Shown: one piece after another, positions 49,095 through 55,020 of the stretch
How the letters are laid out: each line of letters opens with the position of its first letter
How positions within the stretch are numbered: position 1 is the first letter of the stretch
Origin: a virus
Length of the DNA: 55,082 bases
Strand: one strand, 5' to 3'
Virus record (IMG/VR): IMGVR_UViG_3300030430_005159
Coordinates: 1-55,082 of that record
Notes under the pieces: model-generated
The model's input: only the letters and a program-made list of their open reading frames with translations
Databases searched by the model: none
Told to the model about the DNA's origin: nothing
Made by a program: the position numbers and the translations under genes

Positions 49095-50059
49095 CAGTTC
49101 CACCTCGGGCAGGGCTTGTTGTTGCCCAATGAGTTCGAGAAGTGCATGGGATCGCGCAGATCGCTCCATTCTTCCCATTCGACGTAGTTCAGAATCTTCT
49201 CAATCTCGTCATCCTCCAGACGCACCCATCGGACGACACGCTTGGACGCGACAAACGCCAAAGACGACGGCAAGGATTCTGGATCCTCGATGTACTGCCT
49301 GCGGACCCTGCGCCAGAAGTTCTGTGCAAGCTTGTCGGTACGGCGTGTGTGCAATCGCATGTATCGGCCAAACTCCTGATCGGGCACGCCCAGCATGGCT
49401 CGGTTGTGGACACGAATGCGCTTTTTGAACAGATACAGGCCGCTGGAGTCAACATCTGGGCCGTGCTTGAACAGATACTGGTGAATGAACCGCATTGTTG
49501 CCCATGCACAGCGCTGCTTGTGAGCAACCCCGACTTTGCGCTCTATATAAGGGTCATATGAGGCAAGCTTTTTGTCATGCTCTGTCTCAAGCAAGATTGT
49601 GTACGCTGCCGGAAAAAGCCGGCGCGGTGTGCCCTTCTTTGCGCGCAAAACAGCCAATCTGCCATCAGGATCACTGATTGCCACCTGATAACGGTCAGAT
49701 GAAAGTTGCCATGTCCCGGTTGCGAGCGATTTGGCTCGTACGTCCTCTGCGTGCTCCCAGTCAATAGGCTTGGTCTTGTACTTGCTCACCATGGTCGCTG
49801 TTTCGACCTTGCGGAGAACATCCAAAAACTTTTCCGACAAACCGTCGTATTTGACCACAATGTCTCCCGGCTTCAAATGGTTTTTGGCGCTTTCTGGAAT
49901 TGCGGTCAAACGAACAAACTGCACGCCCTGTGGAGACCCTTCGGGCAAAATGCAGGAACGATAGGTGGCGATTTCGGCCTCGCTGTCTACGGGCAACCCC
50001 AAAACGCCCTCTATGCCAGCAGCAGGAAATCGGTTCACTAAGCAAACGTAGTCTTTCAT
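49094..50059 (-). CDS. Unknown 321-residue protein, first gene of the leftward train
   Basis: Start ATG 50059 with GAGG upstream. The N-terminal third has VVKYDGLSEKFLDVLRKVETATMV (about 68-91) and GRLAVLRAKKGTPRR. The C-terminal part is basic and helical (WATMRFIHQYLFKHGPDVD, GRYMRLHTRRTDKLAQNFWRRVRRQYIEDPESL) and could bind nucleic acid. It is followed by the small unknown gene and rusA through coupled starts. Preceded by a promoter-like sequence at 50077-50105. Family not recognised. Confidence 0.5.
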   Translation of the reverse strand: MKDYVCLVNRFPAAGIEGVLGLPVDSEAEIATYRSCILPEGSPQGVQFVRLTAIPESAKNHLKPGDIVVKYDGLSEKFLDVLRKVETATMVSKYKTKPIDWEHAEDVRAKSLATGTWQLSSDRYQVAISDPDGRLAVLRAKKGTPRRLFPAAYTILLETEHDKKLASYDPYIERKVGVAHKQRCAWATMRFIHQYLFKHGPDVDSSGLYLFKKRIRVHNRAMLGVPDQEFGRYMRLHTRRTDKLAQNFWRRVRRQYIEDPESLPSSLAFVASKRVVRWVRLEDDEIEKILNYVEWEEWSDLRDPMHFSNSLGNNKPCPRWN

Positions 50060-50076
50060 AAATACCTCGGCTGGCC

Positions 50077-50105
50077 AGTTTATGATTGCGAAAGGTTCGC
50101 GTCAA
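50077..50105 (-). promoter_or_regulatory. Leftward promoter, TTGACG-N17-TAAACT
   Basis: On the minus strand a -35 TTGACG and a -10 TAAACT are 17 bases apart, with GG after the -10. It lies just upstream of the 50059 start, so transcription would begin very near the ribosome binding site. The same -10 (TAAACTGG) occurs in the rightward promoter at 52108-52135. Confidence 0.6.
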
Positions 50106-50150
50106 CCCTGACCTTTTCAAAAATCAAAAACGTGAATCGCTCATCATTAA

Positions 50151-50167
50151 GGGGGGCTCCGCCCCCC
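50151..50167. other. Short perfect hairpin GGGGGGC/GCCCCCC
   Basis: GGGGGGC and GCCCCCC (7 bp, 3-base loop) lie between the leftward promoter of the 321-residue gene and the possible ORF at 50316. No U tract on either side, so it is unlikely to be a classical terminator. Confidence 0.4.
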
Positions 50168-50315
50168 AGCGCGCAAAAAACGTTGATTATGGGGGGGTCG
50201 CGTGTGTGTGCGCGTGGAATCGGGCGCGCGCGGGCGTGGCTCCGCCAAAACCCAGGGGGGAGGCCGTTTTTCGCGAAAAATACCGCGCATGGGGGGGCGG
50301 GTATGGCGGGGCGCG

Positions 50316-50678
50316 TCACACGGCACACCCCCCACCGCCAAACAGCCGGGCCACCACACGGGCCGCGCTACGGGCGACGGTCGCCACGCGGGCGCATGCG
50401 GCACGCGATACGCGAACCACGCGCGCGGGGATTGCGCGAACGGCCGCGACCATGGGGGCGACGGCGCGAGCGGTGACCGCGACCACGGGGGCGACGGGCG
50501 CAAGGGGGGCCACGGCAGGCGGGGCCGGGTTGACTGGAACCACCACCACACGGGGGGCGCCCACCACGCGAAGCGCAGCGGCCTTGACCCACGCGACGAA
50601 GCGACCCGTGCGCGTACACCGCGCCCGTTGACGGGGGGCGTCCGCTGTGAGGTTCGAAAATGCGAGGGTGAGTTCCAT
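50316..50678 (-). CDS. Possible 120-residue Ala/Val/Arg-rich protein
   Basis: ATG 50678 gives a product starting MELTLAFSNLTADAPRQRARCTRTGRFVAWVKAAALRV, with an Arg-rich lead, a Pro/Ala/Val middle and an ARVATVARSAARVVARLFGG end. Third codon positions are strongly G/C. GGAGG lies only one base from the ATG, which is tight. A 20-base near-repeat (GCGACCAYGGGGGCGACGG) occurs at 50446 and 50479. Many other frames are open here because of high GC, so this is uncertain. No family recognised. It may be a real gene of the strand-switch region. Confidence 0.4.
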   Translation of the reverse strand: MELTLAFSNLTADAPRQRARCTRTGRFVAWVKAAALRVVGAPRVVVVPVNPAPPAVAPLAPVAPVVAVTARAVAPMVAAVRAIPARVVRVSRAACARVATVARSAARVVARLFGGGGCAV

Positions 50679-50880
50679 ACCTCCAGCGTAACCATACCGG
50701 GCACACCTGACAAGGGGGGGCAAGCAAAAAAGTAAAAATACTTTGGCACGGGTATTGCATGCGTACACGTACGCGGGCGCACGGTTTCCTTTTGTTGCGA
50801 AAACGGCGAGACGCTGAAAAAGGGGTCCACAAAAAAAAATGAAAAAAAATTCCTCAATGATTCTAATAACTTACGGCGAT
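50679..50880. other. Non-coding stretch with palindromes and A/T runs
   Basis: No gene seen. It contains AAAGTA-AAAA-TACTTT (50729-50744) and the near-palindrome GCGTAC-AC-GTACGC (50761-50774), then A-runs at about 50830-50850. The mix of palindromes and A/T-rich sequence next to a strand switch is typical of regulatory DNA. Confidence 0.45.
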
Positions 50881-50888
50881 ATTGACTA
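50860..50888 (-). promoter_or_regulatory. Candidate leftward promoter, TAGTCA-N17-TAGAAT
   Basis: On the minus strand a -10-like TAGAAT lies 17 bases after TAGTCA. It would transcribe towards the possible ORF at 50316-50678 and the leftward genes. The -35 is weak. Confidence 0.35.
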
Positions 50889-50901
50889 TTTTTTTTGGAT
50901 A

Positions 50902-51800
50902 CCACACTTGCACTACCTGCCATACCGTGCAATCTTGTTTGTGTGGCGGGGGAACACCCCCCAAAACAAAACAAGACAAGCTCTTTCAAATCGCGAATAG
51001 ATTGTACGTGCAAGATGGAATCAGCCCACGAACCCGAAGGGTGACGGCATTCCGAGACGCAAGCCGGGCGGACGAACCCGGCCGCCGATGACCAGTAGGG
51101 GGAGGACTCTGTCGCCCGCCGAAAGTCACAAGCGAAGCCAAGCAACACCAAGGGAACGGAAACCGGCCACGGCCGGGTCCCAAGTGAGTGACAGCGGGAG
51201 CGAAGGTAGGCGCGTTTAGTGGCGAGGACCCCAGCAAACGGGCGAGCCGAATCGGTGAACATCCCACGTGCATGCATAGGCGATTGAAGACGCCTGACAC
51301 CCCATGACCCCCCGCGGCTTAGCCTGACGTGAGGGGGACCCGACACCCGGCCGCGCTCAAGCGGCCACCCAAACAAGGCCGGCGGATAGCTCTCCGCAGT
51401 CTACAAAACGAGCCGCCCGCCCCGTGTGCGACACCTACGGGGGCCCCGTGTGCCGTGGCCACGGGAAGCAATGCGCCCCGGCGAGCGCGTAATCGCCGCC
51501 CCTTTTTTGAGCAGTCCCCCGGCGCATGTTCGCCGAGCCTGCCCACGGTCGCGGTCCCGATACCAGCCGCTTACCCTCGTGACCAGCGCCGCGCATATCG
51601 GGGGGAAGCCGGAAGGCACAGCGGCGCATTTATCCGCGACATAGTCAAACCTAAGCCCCGCGCGGGGGGCTCGCTCATCCACCGCCGGGCGTCCGGGCAG
51701 GGTGAGAGTCGTAAACAGGGCGCCCACTACATAGCCCGCGCCGTGGGCTCCCCTCGCGTATCGAGTAGGGTAGAGCCCCGGCGCGCGGCGGACCTCTACC
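50902..51800. ncRNA. Candidate structured RNA: dense local hairpins in a gene-free GC-rich region
   Basis: No convincing gene lies in this stretch, but perfect local stems are closely spaced. Examples: CCACACTTGCAC with GTGCAA...GTGTGG (50902-50946); ACCC-GAA-GGGT (51032-51042); GCCGGG...CCCGGC (51063-51082); GGGA[CCGGC-CACG-GCCGG]TCCC (51152-51181); AGGCG...CGCCT (51278-51295); GGCCGC-GCTCAA-GCGGCC (51349-51366); GCGGA-TAGCTC-TCCGC; CGGCG-CATGTT-CGCCG (51520-51535); AGCCCC...GGGGCT (51654-51671); GGTAGAG...CTCTACC (51769-51800). High GC makes chance stems common, so alignment is needed. Strand is not settled. Large phage RNAs such as GOLLD and ROOL are the obvious known comparison, but I see no specific match. 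Confidence 0.35.
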
Positions 51801-52073
51801 AAAAAAGCGCGTATTTCTTCAAGTGTGCCGGTTTCCCCTGAACCTTTCGCAGTTTGCAGGGTTTTTCGCGGTTTCGCTCCGCGCAAGTCTCGCGCAGTTT
51901 ACCCGGCGGCGGTGCGTTTCGCCCGCCCTATCGTTCGGCCCATTCTCGGCGTTGAACGCCCGGTATCGCGTGGCCGTTGGTGCTTTGAAACTCGCCGAAA
52001 ACGACGCGCGGGGGACCCACTCGCACCCTACCAAAACGCTCGAAACCTTGGGCGCCCCGGTGTTCCGGCCCAA
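51801..52073. other. Non-coding GC-rich stretch
   Basis: No gene or clear structure supported. Several overlapping open frames exist on both strands but look like by-products of composition. It joins the hairpin-rich part to the repeat array. Confidence 0.35.
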
Positions 52074-52107
52074 CCTGTCCCGGACCCTGTCCCGTACCCC
52101 TTCGCAC

Positions 52108-52135
52108 TTGACACACCCGACGCACCTGTTAAACT
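52108..52135 (+). promoter_or_regulatory. Rightward promoter, TTGACA-N16-TAAACT
   Basis: A perfect -35 (52108-52113), and TGT before the -10 TAAACT (52130-52135) giving an extended -10. It lies among the GTCCC repeats and points at the rightward operon. Spacer is 16 bases. The leader to the first start codon (52438) is about 300 bases. Confidence 0.65.
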
Positions 52136-52229
52136 GGGGTCATGCAATCACAAGGTATGCCAAGTCGTCAAACTGTCCCGTACCCTATCCCGGCGAACTG
52201 TTCAGCTTCCCCGGTGGTTTTCTCGGTTT

Positions 52230-52341
52230 GTCCCAACCGTCCCAACCTATTCCGGCACATTTTGAGTCGTCTGTTTCTCTCTCTACTACTCCCCCTCTAC
52301 TCGTCTACTTTTTTACTCAAGTAGGTTAGGACGGTTAGGAC
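52230..52341. repeat. Inverted pair of tandem 9-bp repeats
   Basis: GTCCCAACC twice (52230-52247) and its near inverse, GGTTAGGAC twice (52324-52341). The arms differ by one C/T step per unit. Read as minus-strand RNA the arms pair fully with G-U at those positions; as DNA they could bind a dimeric protein at both sides of the pyrimidine tract. Confidence 0.6.
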
Positions 52342-52437
52342 AAATGACCATAACCGGCCGCCAACCGAAACCTTTCGCTGTCCCATACGGTGGGACGTTT
52401 GTCCCATGACCCGGGACAGCCAACCCTTGGAGGCCCC

Positions 52438-52653
52438 ATGTCTTACGAAACTATTGAGCGCGGACCCCACGGCGATAAGCTGTGGTGCATCACCGAGTGC
52501 AAAGCCTGCGAGGGTCGCGGGACCGTCTGGTACCCCGGATGCGATGCTGCCCCTGCCGACTGCGGACAGTGCCACGGCATGGGCGAGATCGCCCGATTCA
52601 AGCGCCTTGACCTCAACGGCAAGCCCCTTGGGGCGTGGCGTACCTCCGACTAA
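52438..52653 (+). CDS. Small DnaJ-type zinc-finger protein
   Basis: 71 residues from the ATG 52438 with GGAGG five bases upstream; an upstream in-frame ATG exists at 52390 but lies over the inverted repeats. It has CKACEGRG and CGQCHGMG, two CxxCxGxG units, the zinc-binding element of DnaJ central domains, here only one pair. No J domain. Probably binds zinc and may present or bind a peptide. First gene of the rightward operon, behind the operator-like array, so it may be expressed early. Confidence 0.75.
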   Translation: MSYETIERGPHGDKLWCITECKACEGRGTVWYPGCDAAPADCGQCHGMGEIARFKRLDLNGKPLGAWRTSD

Positions 52654-52683
52654 ACCCGATTCAACAGTGCGGACAGCCCTTTT

Positions 52684-52732
52684 GGCAGTTTCGTAATCCG
52701 CCTTCAGCGAAAAAGCACGGTTAAAAACTGCC
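52684..52732 (+). promoter_or_regulatory. Stem GGCAGTTT/AAACTGCC in the leader of the next gene
   Basis: GGCAGTTT (52684-52691) pairs with AAACTGCC (52725-52732), 8 bp with a 33-base loop, in the 118-base gap between two genes. Not followed by a U tract. May be a leader element or a protein site. Confidence 0.4.
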
Positions 52733-52771
52733 ACCCCTTGCAAGCAAACACCCGACACCGGAGGCCCTCGT

Positions 52772-53491
52772 ATGGCGTTCCCTTCTCGTATGGCGTTCCC
52801 TTCCTATCTCGCGACCGCTACAACCACGAATCGAAAAACAGGCAACGTGCCCACCATCGCCATCGGCGCCACCCGCGAGGAATCGCTGGACTCGTGCCGC
52901 GCCGTGGGCTGTCCGTTGCTGCACAAAAAGCACGGCGGCGAGGGCGATGGCGATAATCCCCTGTGCTATTCCCAACATGGCACCCCGTCGTTCTCTCACT
53001 CCGCCATGGTCAAGGCCCACGCGAAGGGCAAGCGGTACAGCCTCCGGGGTGCGCTGGCGAATGCATCGCGGGCCGCTCGCATGGTTCGGCTCGGGTCCAT
53101 CGGTGACCCGGCGGCCCTCTCCCCGATTGACGGGGCGTACATTCGCAAGGCCGTCAGGGACGAAGGGTTCGCCTTGGTTGGCTACACCCACGGGTGGGCC
53201 ATGGACATGGCGAAGCGCTGGAAAGGTCACATCATGGCCTCGTGTGAGACCTTGGAGCAAGCCGATACCGCCATTGCGGACGGGTGGCGGGCCGTGGTTG
53301 TACTGCCCGAAGACTTCGAGGGCACGACCTTCGACACCCCAGACGGTCACCGGGGCATCGTTTGCCCGGCTCAGCTTGAGCCCGATATCGTGACCTGCAA
53401 TACCTGCCGGGTGTGCGATGCCTCGAAGGCGGGGCCGGTTGTCGGCTTCATCGACCACAGCCCCGGCAAGGCTACCAAGCGCAAGCGCTAA
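52772..53491 (+). CDS. TGN...C..CP..CY-type phage protein, nucleic-acid-related unknown
   Basis: A 239-residue protein with GGAGG upstream. It matches a phage family that I recognise from actinophages and others: TGNVPTIAIGATREESLDSCRAVGCPLLHKKHGG...LCYSQHG near the N-terminus, then RMVRLGSIGDPAALSP, LVGYTHGWAM and a C-terminal CNTCRVCDASK. Four Cys in the N-terminal part and CxxCxxC near the end look like metal sites. The start has two near-identical MAFPS leads (MAFPSRMAFPS), so either of two ATGs 18 bases apart could be used. Function unknown. Confidence 0.7.
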   Translation: MAFPSRMAFPSYLATATTTNRKTGNVPTIAIGATREESLDSCRAVGCPLLHKKHGGEGDGDNPLCYSQHGTPSFSHSAMVKAHAKGKRYSLRGALANASRAARMVRLGSIGDPAALSPIDGAYIRKAVRDEGFALVGYTHGWAMDMAKRWKGHIMASCETLEQADTAIADGWRAVVVLPEDFEGTTFDTPDGHRGIVCPAQLEPDIVTCNTCRVCDASKAGPVVGFIDHSPGKATKRKR

Positions 53492-53507
53492 ACCTGAACC
53501 CCTTACC

Positions 53508-53537
53508 GGGGGCTTCGGCCCCCACTGGAGAATCTCA
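53508..53537 (+). promoter_or_regulatory. Leader cassette 1: hairpin GGGGGC-TTCG-GCCCCC plus SD
   Basis: The 6-bp stem with a UUCG loop (53508-53523) is preceded by ACC and followed by ACTGGAGAATCTC then ATG. Repeated upstream of three other starts with different stems. Confidence 0.75.
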
Positions 53538-53857
53538 TGCCCACTGTTACCATCGCAACCGTAGACGGAACGCAAGAAGTACCCGCAAGGCCGACCAACA
53601 TTCCGGGGCTGGTCATCACCGGCCCTCGGACCTGTTACTCAATCACCCACGTTGCCAGCGGATACCAAGTCTGCCACGCGAGCATTCACAACGTGAACGC
53701 GACCCTGCCACAAATCCGCGCGGCCATGATTAAGGCGGGCATCGGTGAGATTGACTGGACCCTGCCCGGCGACCGCTTGCCGTTCGACGCCTGCCGCGCG
53801 TGGTGCATCCGCTTCGGCGACTATGTGAGTGTGCCGAGCATTGCTCAGCTTCCCTAA
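53537..53857 (+). CDS. Small protein, unknown (possible immunity/adhesion-type fold)
   Basis: A 106-residue protein behind hairpin cassette 1. It is beta-rich (TVTIATVDGTQEVPARPTNIPGLVIT, YSITHVASGYQVCHASIHNV) with a helical centre (LPQIRAAMIKAGIGEIDWTL) and two Cys near 89-93 (DACRAWC). No family recognised. It lies between the 239-residue gene and a small acidic gene. Confidence 0.65.
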   Translation: MPTVTIATVDGTQEVPARPTNIPGLVITGPRTCYSITHVASGYQVCHASIHNVNATLPQIRAAMIKAGIGEIDWTLPGDRLPFDACRAWCIRFGDYVSVPSIAQLP

Positions 53858-53872
53858 GTAGAACCCACAACC

Positions 53873-53900
53873 GGGGCCTCGCGCCCCATTGGAGACCCTA
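53873..53900 (+). promoter_or_regulatory. Leader cassette 2: hairpin GGGGC-CTCGC-GCCCC plus SD
   Basis: A stem of 5 bp (53873-53887) with ACC ahead, then ATTGGAGACCCT and ATG. Same layout as cassette 1. Confidence 0.72.
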
Positions 53901-54070
53901 TGCCCGTCCGCATCACCATTGAATTCGACACCAACATTGACCCCGACACCCTCAAGGCTCGCGTCGTCGCGGCCATCGGTCGGGGCGAGCCAGCCCTCGA
54001 AGACAACGTCCGCGAGTACTGCGAGGCCGACCCCGACACCGTGACCGTAACGGTCATCGAGGAGGACTGA
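53900..54070 (+). CDS. Small acidic protein
   Basis: A 56-residue protein (MPVRITIEFDTNIDPD through ITVIEED-type end). Acidic with several beta strands. SD TTGGAGA follows hairpin cassette 2. The TGA overlaps the next ATG (TGATG), so the next gene is co-translated. Unrecognised. Confidence 0.7.
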   Translation: MPVRITIEFDTNIDPDTLKARVVAAIGRGEPALEDNVREYCEADPDTVTVTVIEED

Positions 54071-54246
54071 TGCCAGACTGGACCATGGAAAACCTGCTGA
54101 CTGAGATATTGGGCCTAATCGAAAACATCGACGCAGCATTGGATGAGGGCGACGATGAGGCAACCCAAGAGGCTATCGATACAGCCTGGGCGATCGTACA
54201 CCATGAAACAAAACAGGCTTGGCTCAACTCTGTGCTTTCTATCTGA
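54070..54246 (+). CDS. Small acidic helical protein
   Basis: 58 residues, ATG overlapping the previous stop. Helical: MENLLTEILGLIENIDAALDEGDDEATQEAIDTAWAIV, with an acidic centre and HHETKQAW near the end. No known family. Could partner the acidic protein before it. Confidence 0.65.
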   Translation: MPDWTMENLLTEILGLIENIDAALDEGDDEATQEAIDTAWAIVHHETKQAWLNSVLSI

Positions 54247-54261
54247 ACCCCAACCCGAACC

Positions 54262-54289
54262 GGGGCACCGTGCCCCATTGGAGCAAACA
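54262..54289 (+). promoter_or_regulatory. Leader cassette 3: hairpin GGGGCA-CCG-TGCCCC plus SD
   Basis: GGGGCA (54262-54267) pairs with TGCCCC (54271-54276) around a three-base loop; then ATTGGAGCAAAC and ATG 54289. ACC precedes. Confidence 0.72.
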
Positions 54290-54510
54290 TGCTTTTGCCA
54301 CGAGACACCACCCGGCTGGCCGCGGCCATCGATGCCGGTATCGTCAAGTTCAACCACACCCACGCGTTCCAGTGCACCACCGAAGGGTGCACCAATCCCC
54401 TGCTCGAGCCCATCGCCTTCAACGCCACGAGCCGCATCGATGGCGAGTACATCTGCGAAGGCTGCCGCGAGTGGGAGACCACGCAAGGAACCAAGTGCCC
54501 GCAAGGGTGA
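54289..54510 (+). CDS. Small Cys-rich protein, probable zinc ribbon
   Basis: A 73-residue protein. FQCTTEGC (about 27-34) and EYICEGCREWE (about 53-63) give a C-x4-C...CxxC set, a ribbon-like zinc site. Behind cassette 3. A further Cys is at the end (TKCPQG). Such small ribbons in phage early operons usually bind a host factor or nucleic acid; no specific family seen. Confidence 0.7.
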   Translation: MLLPRDTTRLAAAIDAGIVKFNHTHAFQCTTEGCTNPLLEPIAFNATSRIDGEYICEGCREWETTQGTKCPQG

Positions 54511-54520
54511 ACCATCAACC

Positions 54521-54562
54521 GGGGGCGCAAGCCCCCACCATTCAAACAACGGGAGCCCATCA
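54521..54562 (+). promoter_or_regulatory. Leader cassette 4: hairpin GGGGGC-GCAA-GCCCCC plus distant SD
   Basis: A 6-bp stem capped by a GNRA (GCAA) loop (54521-54536), with ACC ahead; GGGAG is about 8 bases before ATG 54562, further from the hairpin than in the others. Confidence 0.7.
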
Positions 54563-55020
54563 TGGGAACATCTACGCCCAACGGAATCGTCATCGCTCAT
54601 GATGACCATGACCTTCAACCCCCACACCTCGCGTTCATCGACGAGGCACTGTCCGATTGGGACGGCTCATTCATGCTTCGGGTGCTGACCTTGCCCGATG
54701 ACTGCCCCAGCCTGCCCTCCGCCCTCTACGGGCCCACCGCCGGCGATGCACCCGTAACCGAGGACCGCGTAACGTATGAGAAGCGGAACAATCGGCCCGG
54801 CCCCTCGCGTCTCATCGATGCACCGATGCGGCCTGCCCGCAACATGGTGGTCATCGGCATGCGCGTCGAGGACGGGACGCTCATGCTGTTCACGGCCTAC
54901 GGCACGCAGTCTGCCAGCCCCTCGCCTCGCGAGTGGTGGGACGCAGGCATGAAGCCTCACGAGGCCGTTGAGGCGGCGCAGTTTTGGTCAACGCATGCTC
55001 TTGCAACGGGGGGTGAGTGA
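54562..55020 (+). CDS. Unknown 152-residue protein
   Basis: Behind cassette 4, ATG with GGGAG. Acidic and beta-rich, with NMVVIGMRVEDGTLMLFTAYGTQSASPSPREWWDAGMKPHEAVEAAQFWSTHA near the end. The stop overlaps the next ATG (TGATG). No metal motif or family recognised. Confidence 0.6.
   Translation: MGTSTPNGIVIAHDDHDLQPPHLAFIDEALSDWDGSFMLRVLTLPDDCPSLPSALYGPTAGDAPVTEDRVTYEKRNNRPGPSRLIDAPMRPARNMVVIGMRVEDGTLMLFTAYGTQSASPSPREWWDAGMKPHEAVEAAQFWSTHALATGGE

Larger units (their letters stand above)
52074..52418. promoter_or_regulatory. Repeat array of GTCCC/GGGAC sites, candidate operator or origin
   Basis: At least eight GTCCC-type sites lie in 345 bases: CCTGTCCCGG (52074), CTGTCCCGTACCC (52087 and 52173), tandem GTCCCAACC (52230-52247), tandem GGTTAGGAC (52324-52341), GTCCCA-N5-TGGGAC (52380-52396) and TGTCCC-N7-GGGACA (52400-52418). 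A pyrimidine-rich tract (52270-52318) and a rightward promoter lie inside. Such clusters bind an initiator or repressor. Confidence 0.6.

Noticed and set aside
50147-51376. Leftward open frame of 409 residues across the strand-switch region
   Set aside because: High GC opens many frames; the product has shifting composition with no domain, and crosses hairpins and A/T runs.
50902-51800. tRNA, tmRNA, RNase P RNA or group I/II intron in the hairpin-rich region
   Set aside because: No T-loop GGTTCGA context with paired arms, no conserved RNase P or intron core motifs, no intron-encoded protein nearby.
52142-52324. 60-residue rightward frame starting at the promoter's expected start site
   Set aside because: Codes through the tandem repeats and pyrimidine tract; would be leaderless; amino-acid composition is poor.
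51823-52329. Open rightward frame of 168 residues before the small zinc-finger gene
   Set aside because: Overlaps the GTCCC repeats, promoter and pyrimidine tract, has no good Shine-Dalgarno, and several other frames are equally open; composition looks non-coding.
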